A stretch of 64,000 nucleotides of DNA from Dermatobacter hominis. Lineage in GTDB: Bacteria; Actinomycetota; Acidimicrobiia; Acidimicrobiales; Microtrichaceae. Of the stretch, positions 56,744 through 64,000 are shown piece after piece. How positions within the stretch are numbered: position 1 is the first letter of the stretch; each line of letters begins with the position of its first letter. The stretch is from positions 558,001 to 622,000 of the forward strand of contig NZ_CP085840.1 of the NCBI RefSeq assembly GCF_020715685.1. Reading direction: 5' to 3'. A program made the position numbers and the translations under genes. The notes below the pieces were generated by a model that was not told where the DNA came from, did no database searches, and worked only from the letters and a program-made list of their open reading frames with translations.

Positions 56744-58066
56744 TCAACGGAACCCGGCGAGCGCGGCGTCGGCGGCCGGCTGGTCGAGCACCAGCACGGC
56801 GGCGCCGCCCTTGCGGGCGCCCTTCGTGGGCAGGATCACCGTGGTCGGTTCGGCGCCGCTGAGCTTCCGTGCCAGCCCGATCAGGTCGAAGAGGCCGATC
56901 GAGTCGTCGAGCACGAGCCCGTCCGACAGCGCCTCGGTGACCCCGACGAGCTCGAACGGGTTGCGGGTCGCGCCGACCTCGCCGAGGGCGGTGCGGAGGA
57001 ACTGCTGCTGGCGGCCCTGGCGGCCGAGGTCGGCCGTGGGGTCGGTGACCTCCTCGCCGTCGATCTTCTCCGTGTAGTGGCGGGACCGTGCGTACGCGAG
57101 CGCCTGGCGCCCGTCGAGGGTGACCGGACCCGACTGGTCGACGTACAGCCCGGAGTGGGTGTCGAAGGCGGGGTTGGGGAACTCGATCTCGATCCCGCCG
57201 AGCGCGTCGACCACGCCGACGAAGCTCTCGAAGCCGACCTCCATGTAGTGGTTCACCGGGACCTTCAGGTTGTCCTTGACGGTCTGGACCAGGTTGGCCG
57301 GCCCGCCGTTGTACGCGCCGTTGATGCGACCCTGCTTGCCACTCGAGGCGACCGTGACCCAGAGGTCGCGGGGGATCGACATCATCTGGCTGCCGTCGGG
57401 CCCGACCCGCAGGAGGATGATCGTGTCGCTGCGCTTGCCGGTAACCGTGCTCTCGCCGCCGACCGGGACGTCGGGGTCGAGGCCCTCACGGGAGTCGGAG
57501 CCGACGAGCAGGTAGTTCACGGTGTCGCCCGAGACCGGGTCGAGCACGTCGGACAGGTCGACGCGCTCGATGCCCCGGTAGGCGCGGTACGCCCGGCCCA
57601 CCAGGAGCCCGACGCCGAGGAGGAGCAGCACGGGGATGCCGATGGCCACCCACCGGACCCAGCGCCGACGGCCGCGCGGGCCCTTGGGCGGCTTCGGCGG
57701 CTTCGGCGGCCGGGGCTTCGCGGGCGGCGGCTGCTGCGGCCGTTCCCGCCGCCCGGGGTCGATCGGTGCGGTGCGCGGCCGTTCCGGCAGGGGTCGGGGC
57801 GACGTCGGCGGCCGGTCCGTCCCCGGCGCCGGTCGGACCGGCTGCGGCTCCCGGGCCGGCGCCTGGGGCGCGGGCTCCCGGGGCGGCTCCGGTCGGGGCT
57901 GCCACGCCGACGGCGGTCGGGACGCTGGCGGGCTGCTCGACGGCGGGTCCGGGGTGCCACCCGGCGCGGGCACGAAGTACTGCCGACCCGGTCCCGCGGC
58001 GCGGCGCGGGCTGCGGGGGACGCCGCCATCGGGCGCGCCGCGCTGGTCGTCATCCGGTCCGGCCAC
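56744..58066 (-). CDS. LytR-CpsA-Psr (LCP) family protein
   Basis: About 440 residues; GTG 58066 is the chosen start (58072 also fits). The first 155 residues are cytosolic and Pro/Arg-rich (PPKPPKPPKGPRGRRR). One membrane helix (VAIGIPVLLLLGVGLLVG) is followed by the LCP catalytic domain: VNYLLVGSDSREGLD, RSDTIILLRVGPDGSQMMSIPRDLWV (Asp and Arg for phosphate), GRINGAYNGGPANLV, NHYMEVGFESFVGVVDALGG and GRQALAYARSRHYTE. The family ligates polyprenyl-linked glycopolymers to peptidoglycan outside the cell. It is the likely attachment enzyme for the polymer made at 7226-31688, though this is inference. It is divergent from the next gene. Confidence 0.94.
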   Translation of the reverse strand: MAGPDDDQRGAPDGGVPRSPRRAAGPGRQYFVPAPGGTPDPPSSSPPASRPPSAWQPRPEPPREPAPQAPAREPQPVRPAPGTDRPPTSPRPLPERPRTAPIDPGRRERPQQPPPAKPRPPKPPKPPKGPRGRRRWVRWVAIGIPVLLLLGVGLLVGRAYRAYRGIERVDLSDVLDPVSGDTVNYLLVGSDSREGLDPDVPVGGESTVTGKRSDTIILLRVGPDGSQMMSIPRDLWVTVASSGKQGRINGAYNGGPANLVQTVKDNLKVPVNHYMEVGFESFVGVVDALGGIEIEFPNPAFDTHSGLYVDQSGPVTLDGRQALAYARSRHYTEKIDGEEVTDPTADLGRQGRQQQFLRTALGEVGATRNPFELVGVTEALSDGLVLDDSIGLFDLIGLARKLSGAEPTTVILPTKGARKGGAAVLVLDQPAADAALAGFR

Positions 58067-58140
58067 GGGCACAAGTCTGGCCGCGGTCCCTCCGCCACCG
58101 GCGAACCCACCCCGGGCGGTTCTCAGCTGCCGGCGGCCTC

Positions 58141-58146
58141 TAGCGT
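58141..58146 (+). promoter_or_regulatory. -10 box TAGCGT, leaderless start of sigma-like/esterase-like fusion
   Basis: TAGCGT ends 10 bases before the ATG at 58157 in the 90-base divergent region shared with the LCP gene. No Shine-Dalgarno is seen. Confidence 0.5.
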
Positions 58147-58156
58147 GTGCGCCCGC

Positions 58157-59626
58157 ATGCCCCCGCCCGACCCGACCGCCGTCAACGCCAACGCGTACGC
58201 GATCGCGTACCGGCTGCTCGGCGACCGCCCGGCGTCCCAGGCCGCCGTCGGCATCGCGATCCAGCGGGTCCAGGCCCGGGGTGCCCTCGACGGCCCGAAC
58301 TGGCTGGCCCACATCGCCGCCGCCACCGTCGCGCAGGCCGTCGGCGTCGCCGCCACCGGCGCCCAGCCGTCGTCGGACCCCGCGCACGACGGCCTCCGGA
58401 CCGCCATGCGCCGGCGGCTGGCCTCGGCGTCGGACGAGGAGCGCGTGGCCGCCGCGCTCCACCACCTCGCCGGCTACTCGATCGAGCAGGTCGCCGGCTT
58501 CATGGGGCGCCCCGTCGACGAGGTCGCTCGCCTGGCCGGCGCGCTGGCTCCGCCCCCCGGCGTGTCGTACCGCGACCTCGGCGACCCGGAGCTCGTCGGC
58601 CCGACCGAGGAGCGCCGGGCGCCCCGACGCCGCACGGCGAGCGTGTCGACGATCGCGACCGTCCTCGTCGTGCTCGCGCTGGTCCTGGTGGTCAGCCGCT
58701 GCGTCGGCCCCCGCCCGACCCTCGGCCCCGAGCCCGAGCGCGAGGCGGCCAGCATCGGTCCCGACGTGGCGTCGTCGCCGTCGCCGGGCTGCGACGGTCC
58801 GGCCCAGAGCCCGGGGACCTACGCGTCGGCGGCGCGGTCCGGCGGGGACGACGTCCCGTACCGCCTCGCGGTGCCGGCGGCGTCCGCCCCGCTCCCCGGG
58901 GAGGGCGGAGACGACGGACCGGCGTCGTCGACCACGACGCCGAGCGCCACCGCCCCGGTGCCGCGGGCGCTGCTGGTGGCGATCGCCGACACCGGGCAGA
59001 CCGCGGACGCCTTCGCCACGACCTCGGGGCTCGAGCGCGAGGCGCTCGACGCCGGGTACCTGGTCGCCACCGTGGCGCCGCCGGCGCCGGGCACCACCGC
59101 CGCGGTCCCGGGTGTGCAGGCGGTGCTGGAGTCCGTGGTCCGGACGAGCTGCGTCGACGCGAACCGGGTGACCGTGGCGGGGCTCGGCTCCGGCGGGCAG
59201 ACCGCCACCGCCGTCGCCTGTGCCATCCCCGCGCAGGTCGCGGTCGCCGCCGCGGTCGGCGGCGCCTCCATGCCGCAGGACTGCGGGCTCTCCCCCGCCG
59301 TGTCGCTCCAGCTCCTGTGGGCGGCCGACGACCAGGCGCTCCCGCCCACGGGCGGCTACGGCCCCCGGGCGACCCCTCCGTCGCAGGCCGCCTCGCCCCT
59401 GCCGCCGATGCCCGCCGGCGAGGTCACCGAGGACTGGGCCCGGGCGATCGGGGCCGGGCAGCCACAGCGGTCCACCGGCCCCGACGGGACCGCCGTCGAG
59501 GAGGCCTCGTCAGAGGACGGCGCCACGGTGCGGTGGGTGACGGTGCCGACCGGCGGTCACGGGTGGACCGACGCGACGACTACCGCCGTGCTCGTGTTCG
59601 CACAGGACCACGCCCGGGCGACCTGA
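58157..59626 (+). CDS. ECF-sigma-like domain, membrane helix and degenerate esterase-like domain in one protein
   Basis: A 489-residue protein. Residues 10-65 resemble ECF region 2 (NANAYAIAYRLLGDRPASQAA, LDGPNWLAHIAAAT); 90-130 resemble region 4 (DEERVAAALHHLAGYSIEQVAGFMGRPVDEVARLAG). A basic patch (RRAPRRR) and a helix at ~161-183 (TIATVLVVLALVLVVS) follow. The outer part (~215-489) resembles LpqC/PHB-depolymerase-type esterases. Where relatives have G-x-S-x-G, this has GLGSGG near 341, so Ser is shifted by one or lost; the usual HG oxyanion loop is IAD. The acid (AADDQALP, near 391) and the His (GGHGW, near 465) remain. This suggests a membrane sensor with a pseudo-enzyme binding domain and a sigma-like or anti-sigma-like inner part. 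The function is unknown. Confidence 0.75.
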   Translation: MPPPDPTAVNANAYAIAYRLLGDRPASQAAVGIAIQRVQARGALDGPNWLAHIAAATVAQAVGVAATGAQPSSDPAHDGLRTAMRRRLASASDEERVAAALHHLAGYSIEQVAGFMGRPVDEVARLAGALAPPPGVSYRDLGDPELVGPTEERRAPRRRTASVSTIATVLVVLALVLVVSRCVGPRPTLGPEPEREAASIGPDVASSPSPGCDGPAQSPGTYASAARSGGDDVPYRLAVPAASAPLPGEGGDDGPASSTTTPSATAPVPRALLVAIADTGQTADAFATTSGLEREALDAGYLVATVAPPAPGTTAAVPGVQAVLESVVRTSCVDANRVTVAGLGSGGQTATAVACAIPAQVAVAAAVGGASMPQDCGLSPAVSLQLLWAADDQALPPTGGYGPRATPPSQAASPLPPMPAGEVTEDWARAIGAGQPQRSTGPDGTAVEEASSEDGATVRWVTVPTGGHGWTDATTTAVLVFAQDHARAT

Positions 59627-59641
59627 GCGCGACGCCCCCGC

Positions 59642-60448
59642 TCAGTGGATCGGCCCGTCGCCGTCGCGGAGGCTGCCGGCCGACCGGCCCGTCCGACGGG
59701 CGATGATCTCGGCGCAGATCGAGATCGCGGTCTCCTCGGGGGTGCGGGCGCCGATGTCGAGACCGATCGGCGCCATGATCCGCCCGAGCGCCTCGTCGCC
59801 GACGCCGGCCTCCCGCAGGCGCTCGACGCGGTCGGCGTGGGTGCGGCGCGAGCCGAGCGCGCCGATGTAGCCGGCGTCGGTCCCGAGCGCCTCGACGAGG
59901 GCCGGCACGTCGAACTTGGCGTCGTGGGTCAGGACGCAGATCGCGTCCGCCGGACCGAGGAGCGCGCCCACGTCGCGGAGGTGCCGGTCGGGCCAGTCGA
60001 CCACCACCTCGTCCGCCTCGGGGAAGCGGGCCGGGGTGGCGAACACCTCGCGGGCGTCGCACACGGTCACGTGGAACCCGAGCACCTTGCCGACCCGGAC
60101 GAGCGCCCCGGTGAAGTCCACGGCCCCGAACACGACGAGCCGTGGCGGCGACGTGAAGGACTCGACGAAGACGCCCACGGTCGTCTCGACCGCCTGGCCC
60201 TGCGGCCCGTAGTGGCGGACCGTCGTGCGGCCCTGAGCGAGCTCGCCGAGCGCGTCCCTGGTCACCACCCGGTCGAGGTCGGGGTGCCCCAGCGTGCCGA
60301 CCGCCGTGCCGTCGAGTCCGACGAGGAGCTTCGATCCGCTCCCCGGCCCTTCGACGACCGTGGCCAGCGCGACCGGGCGACCGGTCCGCAGCGCCGAGCG
60401 CAGCAGGTCCGACAGCGGGGCCCCGCCCTCGGCCCCCGGCGCGGTCAC
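59642..60448 (-). CDS. XdhC-family protein (full length, Rossmann C-domain)
   Basis: A 268-residue protein whose GTG start at 60448 overlaps the stop of the preceding small gene (GTGA). The N-terminal half is a divergent XdhC_CoxI domain (ALRTGRPVALATVVEGPGSGSKLL). The C-terminal half is the XdhC_C Rossmann domain: PPRLVVFGAVDFTGALVRVGKVLGFHVTVCDAR, ICVLTHDAKFDVPALVEAL, YIGALGSRRTHADRVERL and IGLDIGARTPEETAISICAEIIA. These proteins bind and sulfurate molybdenum cofactor for xanthine- or CO-dehydrogenase-type enzymes. No such enzyme gene lies in the window, so the client must be encoded elsewhere. Confidence 0.92.
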   Translation of the reverse strand: MTAPGAEGGAPLSDLLRSALRTGRPVALATVVEGPGSGSKLLVGLDGTAVGTLGHPDLDRVVTRDALGELAQGRTTVRHYGPQGQAVETTVGVFVESFTSPPRLVVFGAVDFTGALVRVGKVLGFHVTVCDAREVFATPARFPEADEVVVDWPDRHLRDVGALLGPADAICVLTHDAKFDVPALVEALGTDAGYIGALGSRRTHADRVERLREAGVGDEALGRIMAPIGLDIGARTPEETAISICAEIIARRTGRSAGSLRDGDGPIH

Positions 60449-60759
60449 CAGTCCAGCGGCTCGAGGAACAGGTGGATCGTGCCGCCGCACGTGAGCCCGA
60501 CCGCCATGCCCTCGGCGTCGCTGTAGCCGAACGTGATCAGGCGCCGCTCCTCGCGGTCGAGGACGTCGAGCGCCTCGGTCACCACGGCGGACTCGACGCA
60601 GCCGCCCGACACCGACCCGGCCACCTCGCCGCGGTCGGTCACGACCATCGCGGCCCCGGGCTCGCGCGGGCCCGATCCGGCGACCTCGACGACGCGCGCG
60701 ATCGCCACCCGACGACCCTGCCGACGCCACGCCGTGGCCTGCTCGAGCACGTCCTGCAC
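60445..60759 (-). CDS. XdhC_CoxI N-terminal-domain-only protein
   Basis: The protein has 104 residues from the GTG at 60759; TACCGT (60767-60772) lies 7 bases upstream, so a leaderless mRNA is likely. It is the PF02625-type domain alone: RVAIARVVEVAGSGPREPGAAMVVTDRGEVAGSVSGGCVESAVVTEA, with the conserved Cys in SGGCVES, then TFGYSDAEGMAVGLTCGGTIHLFLEPLD with the GLTCGG Cys. Its stop overlaps the start of the longer XdhC protein, so the two halves are made together, as seen for two-gene XdhC pairs in actinobacteria. Role: maturation of a molybdenum hydroxylase. Confidence 0.9.
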   Translation of the reverse strand: MQDVLEQATAWRRQGRRVAIARVVEVAGSGPREPGAAMVVTDRGEVAGSVSGGCVESAVVTEALDVLDREERRLITFGYSDAEGMAVGLTCGGTIHLFLEPLDW

Positions 60760-60887
60760 GACCCCGACGGTACGCCGCCGCTCCCGCCCCGCCACCCCGT
60801 GCGGGACCCTCTTCACGCGCTGTTCACAGGTCCGGCCCCTCGCTCGGCCCGCGCCGCCGCGGCGACGCGGGATGCCAGACTGCCCGG

Positions 60888-61364
60888 ATGCGCATCTCGG
60901 CCAAGGTCGACTACGCCGTGCGGGCCGCCGCCGAGCTGGCACAGCGGTCCCCGGGCCGCTCGGCGGGCGCAACGACCGGCGAGACGATCGGCGAGGCCCA
61001 GGGCATCCCGACGAAGTACCTCGAGAACATCCTGGCCGAGCTCCGACGGTCCGGCATCGTCGGCAGCCGCCGCGGCGCCGACGGCGGCTACTGGTTGGCC
61101 CGTCCCGCCGACGAGGTGTCGATCGCCGACATCGTCCGCGCCGTCGAGGGCCCGCTGGCCGACGTGCGCGGCGAGGCGCCGGAGGAGCTGTCGTACGAAG
61201 GTCCGGCGCAGCCGCTCGAACGGGTGTGGATCGCGACCCGGGCGAGCATCCGCCAGGTGCTCGAGGCGACCACGCTCGCCCACCTGGTGGCCGACGACCT
61301 CCCGCCCCACGTCGCCGAGCTGCTCACCGACGAGTCGGCCTGGACCCGCCGCTCCAACTTCTGA
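60888..61364 (+). CDS. Rrf2-family transcriptional regulator without cysteines
   Basis: A 158-residue winged-helix protein, ATG at 60888. MRISAKVDYAVRAAAELAQ is the family start, followed by IGEAQGIPTKYLENILAELRRSGIVGSRRGADGGYWLARPADEVSIADIVRAVEGPLADV. Relatives such as IscR and NsrR use three cysteines after this point to hold an Fe-S cluster. Here there is no cysteine anywhere in the protein. It therefore resembles CymR-like members that sense through other ligands or a partner protein. It is divergent from the XdhC pair across 128 bases, and is convergent with the aldehyde dehydrogenase. Confidence 0.93.
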   Translation: MRISAKVDYAVRAAAELAQRSPGRSAGATTGETIGEAQGIPTKYLENILAELRRSGIVGSRRGADGGYWLARPADEVSIADIVRAVEGPLADVRGEAPEELSYEGPAQPLERVWIATRASIRQVLEATTLAHLVADDLPPHVAELLTDESAWTRRSNF

Positions 61365-61400
61365 GCGCCCGCGCCCGGCCCGTGCCGGAGGCCGACGGGC

Positions 61401-62882
61401 TCAGTCGGCCGAGAGGAAGAGCGTCTTCGACTCGGTGTAGTGCTCCAGCGCCGCCAGACCGAGCTCGCGACCGACGCCGCTGCGCTTGAAGCCCCCGAAG
61501 GGCAGCTGGTAGCGCACGCTGCGGTTGGTGTTGACGCTCATCACGCCGGTGCGGACCGCCTTGCCGACGCGGACGGCCCGGCCGACGTCGCGGGTCCAGA
61601 GCGTGCCCGACAGGCCGTACTCGCTGTCGTTCGCGATCGCGACGGCGTCGTCCTCGTCGTCGAACGGGATGACCGTCACGACCGGGCCGAAGATCTCCTC
61701 GCGGGCGATGCGCATCGAGTTGTCGACGCCCGCCACGACGGCGGGGGTCAGGTAGAAGCCCGGGCCGCTCGACTCGCCGCCGCACAGCACCTCGGCGCCC
61801 TCGGACCGGCCGATGTCGAGGTACTCGAGGCTGGTCGACCGCTGGCCCTCGGAGATCATCGGACCGACCTCGGTCGCCTCGTCGGCCGGGTCGCCGACCA
61901 CCATGCGAGCGGTCCGCTCCACGACTCGGGCGACGACGTCGTCGTACACGGACCGCTCGACGAGGACCCGGCTGCGGGCGCAGCAGTCCTGGCCGGCGTT
62001 GGCGAACACCGAGTACGGGATGGCGTCGATCGCGGTCTCGAGGTCGGCGTCGGCGAAGACGATCGCCGCCGACTTGCCGCCGAGCTCCAGCGAGATGCGG
62101 GTGATGTTCGGCGACAGCGTGCGCAGCAGGTGCGAGCCGGTCGACGAGTCGCCCGTGAACGAGATCTTGTCGACCCGGGGGTCGGCCACGAGCGCGTCGC
62201 CGACGCTGGCGCCGGGACCGGGCAGCACCGTGACGCACCCGGCCGGCACGCCCGCCTCGACCAGCAGCTCGCCGAGCATCAGCGCGGTGACCGGCGTCAG
62301 CGAGGCCGGCTTGAGGATCACGGCGTTGCCGCACGCCAGCGCCGGCGCCAGCTTCCACGTGGCGATCAGCATCGGGAAGTTCCACGGCACGATCAGGCCG
62401 CACACCCCGACGGGGACCTTCAGCACCAGGCCGAGGCCGGCGTCGGGCGTCGGGACGACCGCACCGAGGTGCTTGTCGGCGGCGCCGGCGTAGTACTCGA
62501 AGACGTCGGCCATGGCCCCCGCCTCCCACCGCGCGTCCTCGATCGTGTGGCCGGCGTTCGCCACCTCGGCCCACGCGAACGCGTCGAGCCGCTCGCGGAT
62601 GAGCGCGGCGGCCCGCAGCAGGACCTTGCCGCGGGCGGTGGCGTCGACGTCGGCCCACACGCCCGAGTCGAACGCAGCCCGCGCCGTGGTGATCGCCCGC
62701 TCCAGGTCGGGCGGACCGGCCTTGGCGATCGACGCCAGCTCCACGCCGGTCGACGGGTCGGTGACGGTGAAGGTCGCGCCGTCGGCGGCCGGGGTTCGCT
62801 CGCCGCCGATCAGGAGGTCCATGTGGCTGGGGACGAGGCCGCGGTCGGCCGCCGCACCCGCTGGGGCCTGGGGGGAGGTCAT
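61401..62882 (-). CDS. Aldehyde dehydrogenase family protein (ALDH1/2-like class)
   Basis: A 493-residue NAD(P)-dependent enzyme, ATG at 62882 with TACACT 8 bases upstream (leaderless). Motifs: VGVCGLIVPWNFPMLIATWKLAPALACGNAVILKPASLTP, FTGDSSTGSHLLRTLS, ISLELGGKSAAIVFADADLE (Glu base), NAGQDCCARSRVLVE (Cys nucleophile), EEIFGPVVTVIPF and PFGGFKRSGVGRELG. It is close to the betaine/gamma-aminobutyraldehyde group. It is divergent from an SDR gene across 64 bases, and the pair could oxidise an alcohol to an acid in two steps; the substrate is unknown. Confidence 0.95.
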   Translation of the reverse strand: MTSPQAPAGAAADRGLVPSHMDLLIGGERTPAADGATFTVTDPSTGVELASIAKAGPPDLERAITTARAAFDSGVWADVDATARGKVLLRAAALIRERLDAFAWAEVANAGHTIEDARWEAGAMADVFEYYAGAADKHLGAVVPTPDAGLGLVLKVPVGVCGLIVPWNFPMLIATWKLAPALACGNAVILKPASLTPVTALMLGELLVEAGVPAGCVTVLPGPGASVGDALVADPRVDKISFTGDSSTGSHLLRTLSPNITRISLELGGKSAAIVFADADLETAIDAIPYSVFANAGQDCCARSRVLVERSVYDDVVARVVERTARMVVGDPADEATEVGPMISEGQRSTSLEYLDIGRSEGAEVLCGGESSGPGFYLTPAVVAGVDNSMRIAREEIFGPVVTVIPFDDEDDAVAIANDSEYGLSGTLWTRDVGRAVRVGKAVRTGVMSVNTNRSVRYQLPFGGFKRSGVGRELGLAALEHYTESKTLFLSAD

Positions 62883-62890
62883 GGACGGCG

Positions 62891-62896
62891 AGTGTA
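62891..62896 (-). promoter_or_regulatory. -10 box TACACT upstream of aldehyde dehydrogenase
   Basis: TACACT on the minus strand with an 8-base spacer to the ATG at 62882, consistent with a leaderless start. Confidence 0.45.
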
Positions 62897-62931
62897 GGAA
62901 GCGCGGGTGCGGGACCCCCATCCGGGCGTGG

Positions 62932-62937
62932 CTATCG
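62932..62937 (+). promoter_or_regulatory. -10 box TATCGT upstream of SDR gene
   Basis: TATCGT ends 9 bases before the ATG at 62947 in the 64-base divergent region shared with the aldehyde dehydrogenase gene. Confidence 0.45.
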
Positions 62938-62946
62938 TGCGGCGCC

Positions 62947-63765
62947 ATGGCAGCGAACAGCGGTGCAGGACGACTCGACGGCAAGGTCGCGCTCATCACG
63001 GGCTCGGCGGCGGGACTGGGGCGCGTGGCCGCGGAGCTGTTCGCCGCCGAGGGCGCCGACGTGGTGATCGCCGACGTCACCGACGGCACCGAGGCGGTCG
63101 AGGCCATCGCCGCCGGGGGCGGACGGGCCGCCTTCGTGTCGACCGACGTGACCGACGAGGACTCGGTCCGCGCCGCGGTCGAATTCGCCACGAGCGAGTT
63201 CGGCGGGCTGCACGTGCTCTACAACAACGCCGGCGTGTCGCTGGCCGACGACGACGGCGTGGTGAACACCGACGTCTCGGTGTGGGACCGCACGCTGCAG
63301 GTCAACGTCACCGGCGTCGCGCTGGGCTGCAAGCACGGCATCCCGGCCATGCTCGAGACGGTCGAGGCCGACCGGGCGGCCGGGCGCACCGGCGGCGCGT
63401 CGATCATCAACGTCGCCAGCTTCGTCGCCCACCTCGGCGCCGCCACCCCGCAGATCGCCTACACCGCGTCGAAGGGGGCGGTGCTGGCCATGACCCGGGA
63501 GATCGCCGTCATCCACGCCCGACAGGGCCTCCGCGCCAATGCGCTGTGCCCCGGGCCGGTGCTCACACCGCTCCTGGCGAAGTACCTCGACGACGACGCC
63601 AAGCGCCAGCGCCGCCTCGTCCACATCCCGATGGGCCGCTTCGGCGAGCCGCAGGAGATCGCCAACGGGGCGCTCTTCCTCGCGTCGGACGAGTCGAGCT
63701 TCATGACCGGCCAGTCGCTGCTGGTCGACGGCGGCATCACCGCCGCCTACACCACGCCGGAGTAG
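62947..63765 (+). CDS. Short-chain dehydrogenase/reductase (SDR)
   Basis: A 272-residue classical SDR. Cofactor motif VALITGSAAGLGRVAAELF, then VVIADVTDG (Asp after the second strand suggests NAD preference), VLYNNAGVSLADDD. Catalytic residues: N in QVNVTGVALG, S in IINVASFVAH, and Y and K in IAYTASKGAVLAM. The C-terminus has PMGRFGEPQEIANGALFLASDESSFMTGQSLLVDGGITAAY. It probably oxidises or reduces an alcohol/ketone. It is followed 22 bases later by a 55-residue gene on the same strand, which may be co-transcribed with it. Confidence 0.95.
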   Translation: MAANSGAGRLDGKVALITGSAAGLGRVAAELFAAEGADVVIADVTDGTEAVEAIAAGGGRAAFVSTDVTDEDSVRAAVEFATSEFGGLHVLYNNAGVSLADDDGVVNTDVSVWDRTLQVNVTGVALGCKHGIPAMLETVEADRAAGRTGGASIINVASFVAHLGAATPQIAYTASKGAVLAMTREIAVIHARQGLRANALCPGPVLTPLLAKYLDDDAKRQRRLVHIPMGRFGEPQEIANGALFLASDESSFMTGQSLLVDGGITAAYTTPE

Positions 63766-63787
63766 CCCCTCGACCCGGAGGTCCACC

Positions 63788-63955
63788 GTGCCGATCCGGA
63801 TCACCCGCCGGTCCCGGACGCTGCCCGACGAACGCCTGCTCGAGTGGGAGGAGCACTTCGACGAGTGGCGCGGCTGGCGGCGCTTCACCGAGGGCCGGCT
63901 GGACGGGGAGCCCGTGACCGACACCGAGCTCGCCCGCCTGCTGGCGGGGCGCTGA
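63788..63955 (+). CDS. Small protein of 55 residues, unknown function
   Basis: GTG at 63788 with GGAGG 6 bases before it (very good spacing). The ORF runs to TGA at 63953-63955. The peptide is charged and tryptophan-rich: MPIRITRRSRTLPDERLLEW, then EEHFDEWRGWRRFTEGRLDG and a tail ending LARLLAGR. It has no membrane segment. I do not recognise a family. It sits 22 bases after the SDR stop. Codon use (G or C in nearly all third positions) is coding-like. A role with the SDR is only inferred from position. Confidence 0.6.
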   Translation: MPIRITRRSRTLPDERLLEWEEHFDEWRGWRRFTEGRLDGEPVTDTELARLLAGR

Positions 63956-64000
63956 GCCGCGCCGGACACCGAGCCGCGCCGGACGCTGAGTCGGCCGGAG
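63954..64000. repeat. Short 17-base tandem repeat at the right window edge
   Basis: Two near-identical copies of a unit with the core GAGCCGCGCCGGAC lie from about 63954 to 63988, with a more diverged third copy running into the edge. They follow the stop of the 55-residue gene. The meaning is unknown and the end is cut off. Confidence 0.45.

Overview
The window is about 73% G+C by eye, with almost gap-free coding on both strands, many GTG starts, frequent 4-base ATGA/GTGA overlaps and GC-rich third codon positions. Together with a principal-type sigma factor, a polyprenol-phosphate mannosyltransferase, an AftD-like arabinofuranosyltransferase and a LytR-CpsA-Psr protein, this points to a high-GC actinobacterium. 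An Acidimicrobiia-type lineage (Iamia/Ilumatobacter-like) is my inference and is not proven by the sequence. I see no rRNA, tRNA, insertion sequence, phage gene or CRISPR array. It reads as a chromosomal core/envelope region.

Layout. 1-6994: an FtsX-type ABC exporter (cut by the left edge) with its ATPase, a DUF4097 membrane protein, a NarL-type two-component system, and a DUF1272/SnoaL-like fusion, all on the minus strand. 7226-31688: an envelope-glycan region. It holds a UDP-galactopyranose-mutase-like flavoprotein, three acyltransferase-3 membrane proteins (two with SGNH domains), a polyprenol-phosphate mannosyltransferase, several GT-C membrane glycosyltransferase-like proteins, a GT2/DUF2304 pair, an AftD-like protein of 1520 residues, a methyltransferase, a GT4 glycosyltransferase and a coupled HAD nucleotidase. 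31762-36439: redox and stress functions. These are a membrane protein, a receiver-like/thioredoxin-reductase-like fusion lacking the CxxC, a UBP-type zinc finger, a nitroreductase and a short-chain dehydrogenase. 36556-38171: an orphan LuxR-type regulator and a GT2. 38224-44397: glutamate synthase gltB-gltD. 44774-49421: a CapA-like lipoprotein, an M18 aminopeptidase, a principal-type sigma factor and a J-domain protein. 49426-54549: an aldehyde dehydrogenase, an HSL-type esterase and an isolated TadE/TadG pair. 54581-64000: an ABC1/UbiB kinase-like protein, a cyclophilin, a LytR-CpsA-Psr protein, an ECF-sigma-like/TM/esterase-like fusion, an XdhC pair, an Rrf2 regulator, a second aldehyde dehydrogenase, a second short-chain dehydrogenase and a previously untracked 55-residue gene.

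How it works together. The genes from 7226 to 31688 fit assembly and decoration of a surface polysaccharide. Lipid-linked sugars (PpM-like, GT2+DUF2304) would feed GT-C transferases (AftD-like and others) on the outer face, acyltransferases would modify the product, and the LCP protein at 56744 could attach it to the wall. A striking regulatory theme is a TAGNNT -10 box (often TAGCGT) placed 6-12 bases before the start codon of many genes, which predicts leaderless transcripts.

Best leads: the ECF-like/TM/degenerate-esterase fusion (58157-59626), the acyltransferase with one degenerate and one intact SGNH domain (8781-11843), the CxxC-less reductase next to a UBP zinc finger, a candidate small RNA upstream of the J-domain gene, and small ORFs at 22951 and 63788.
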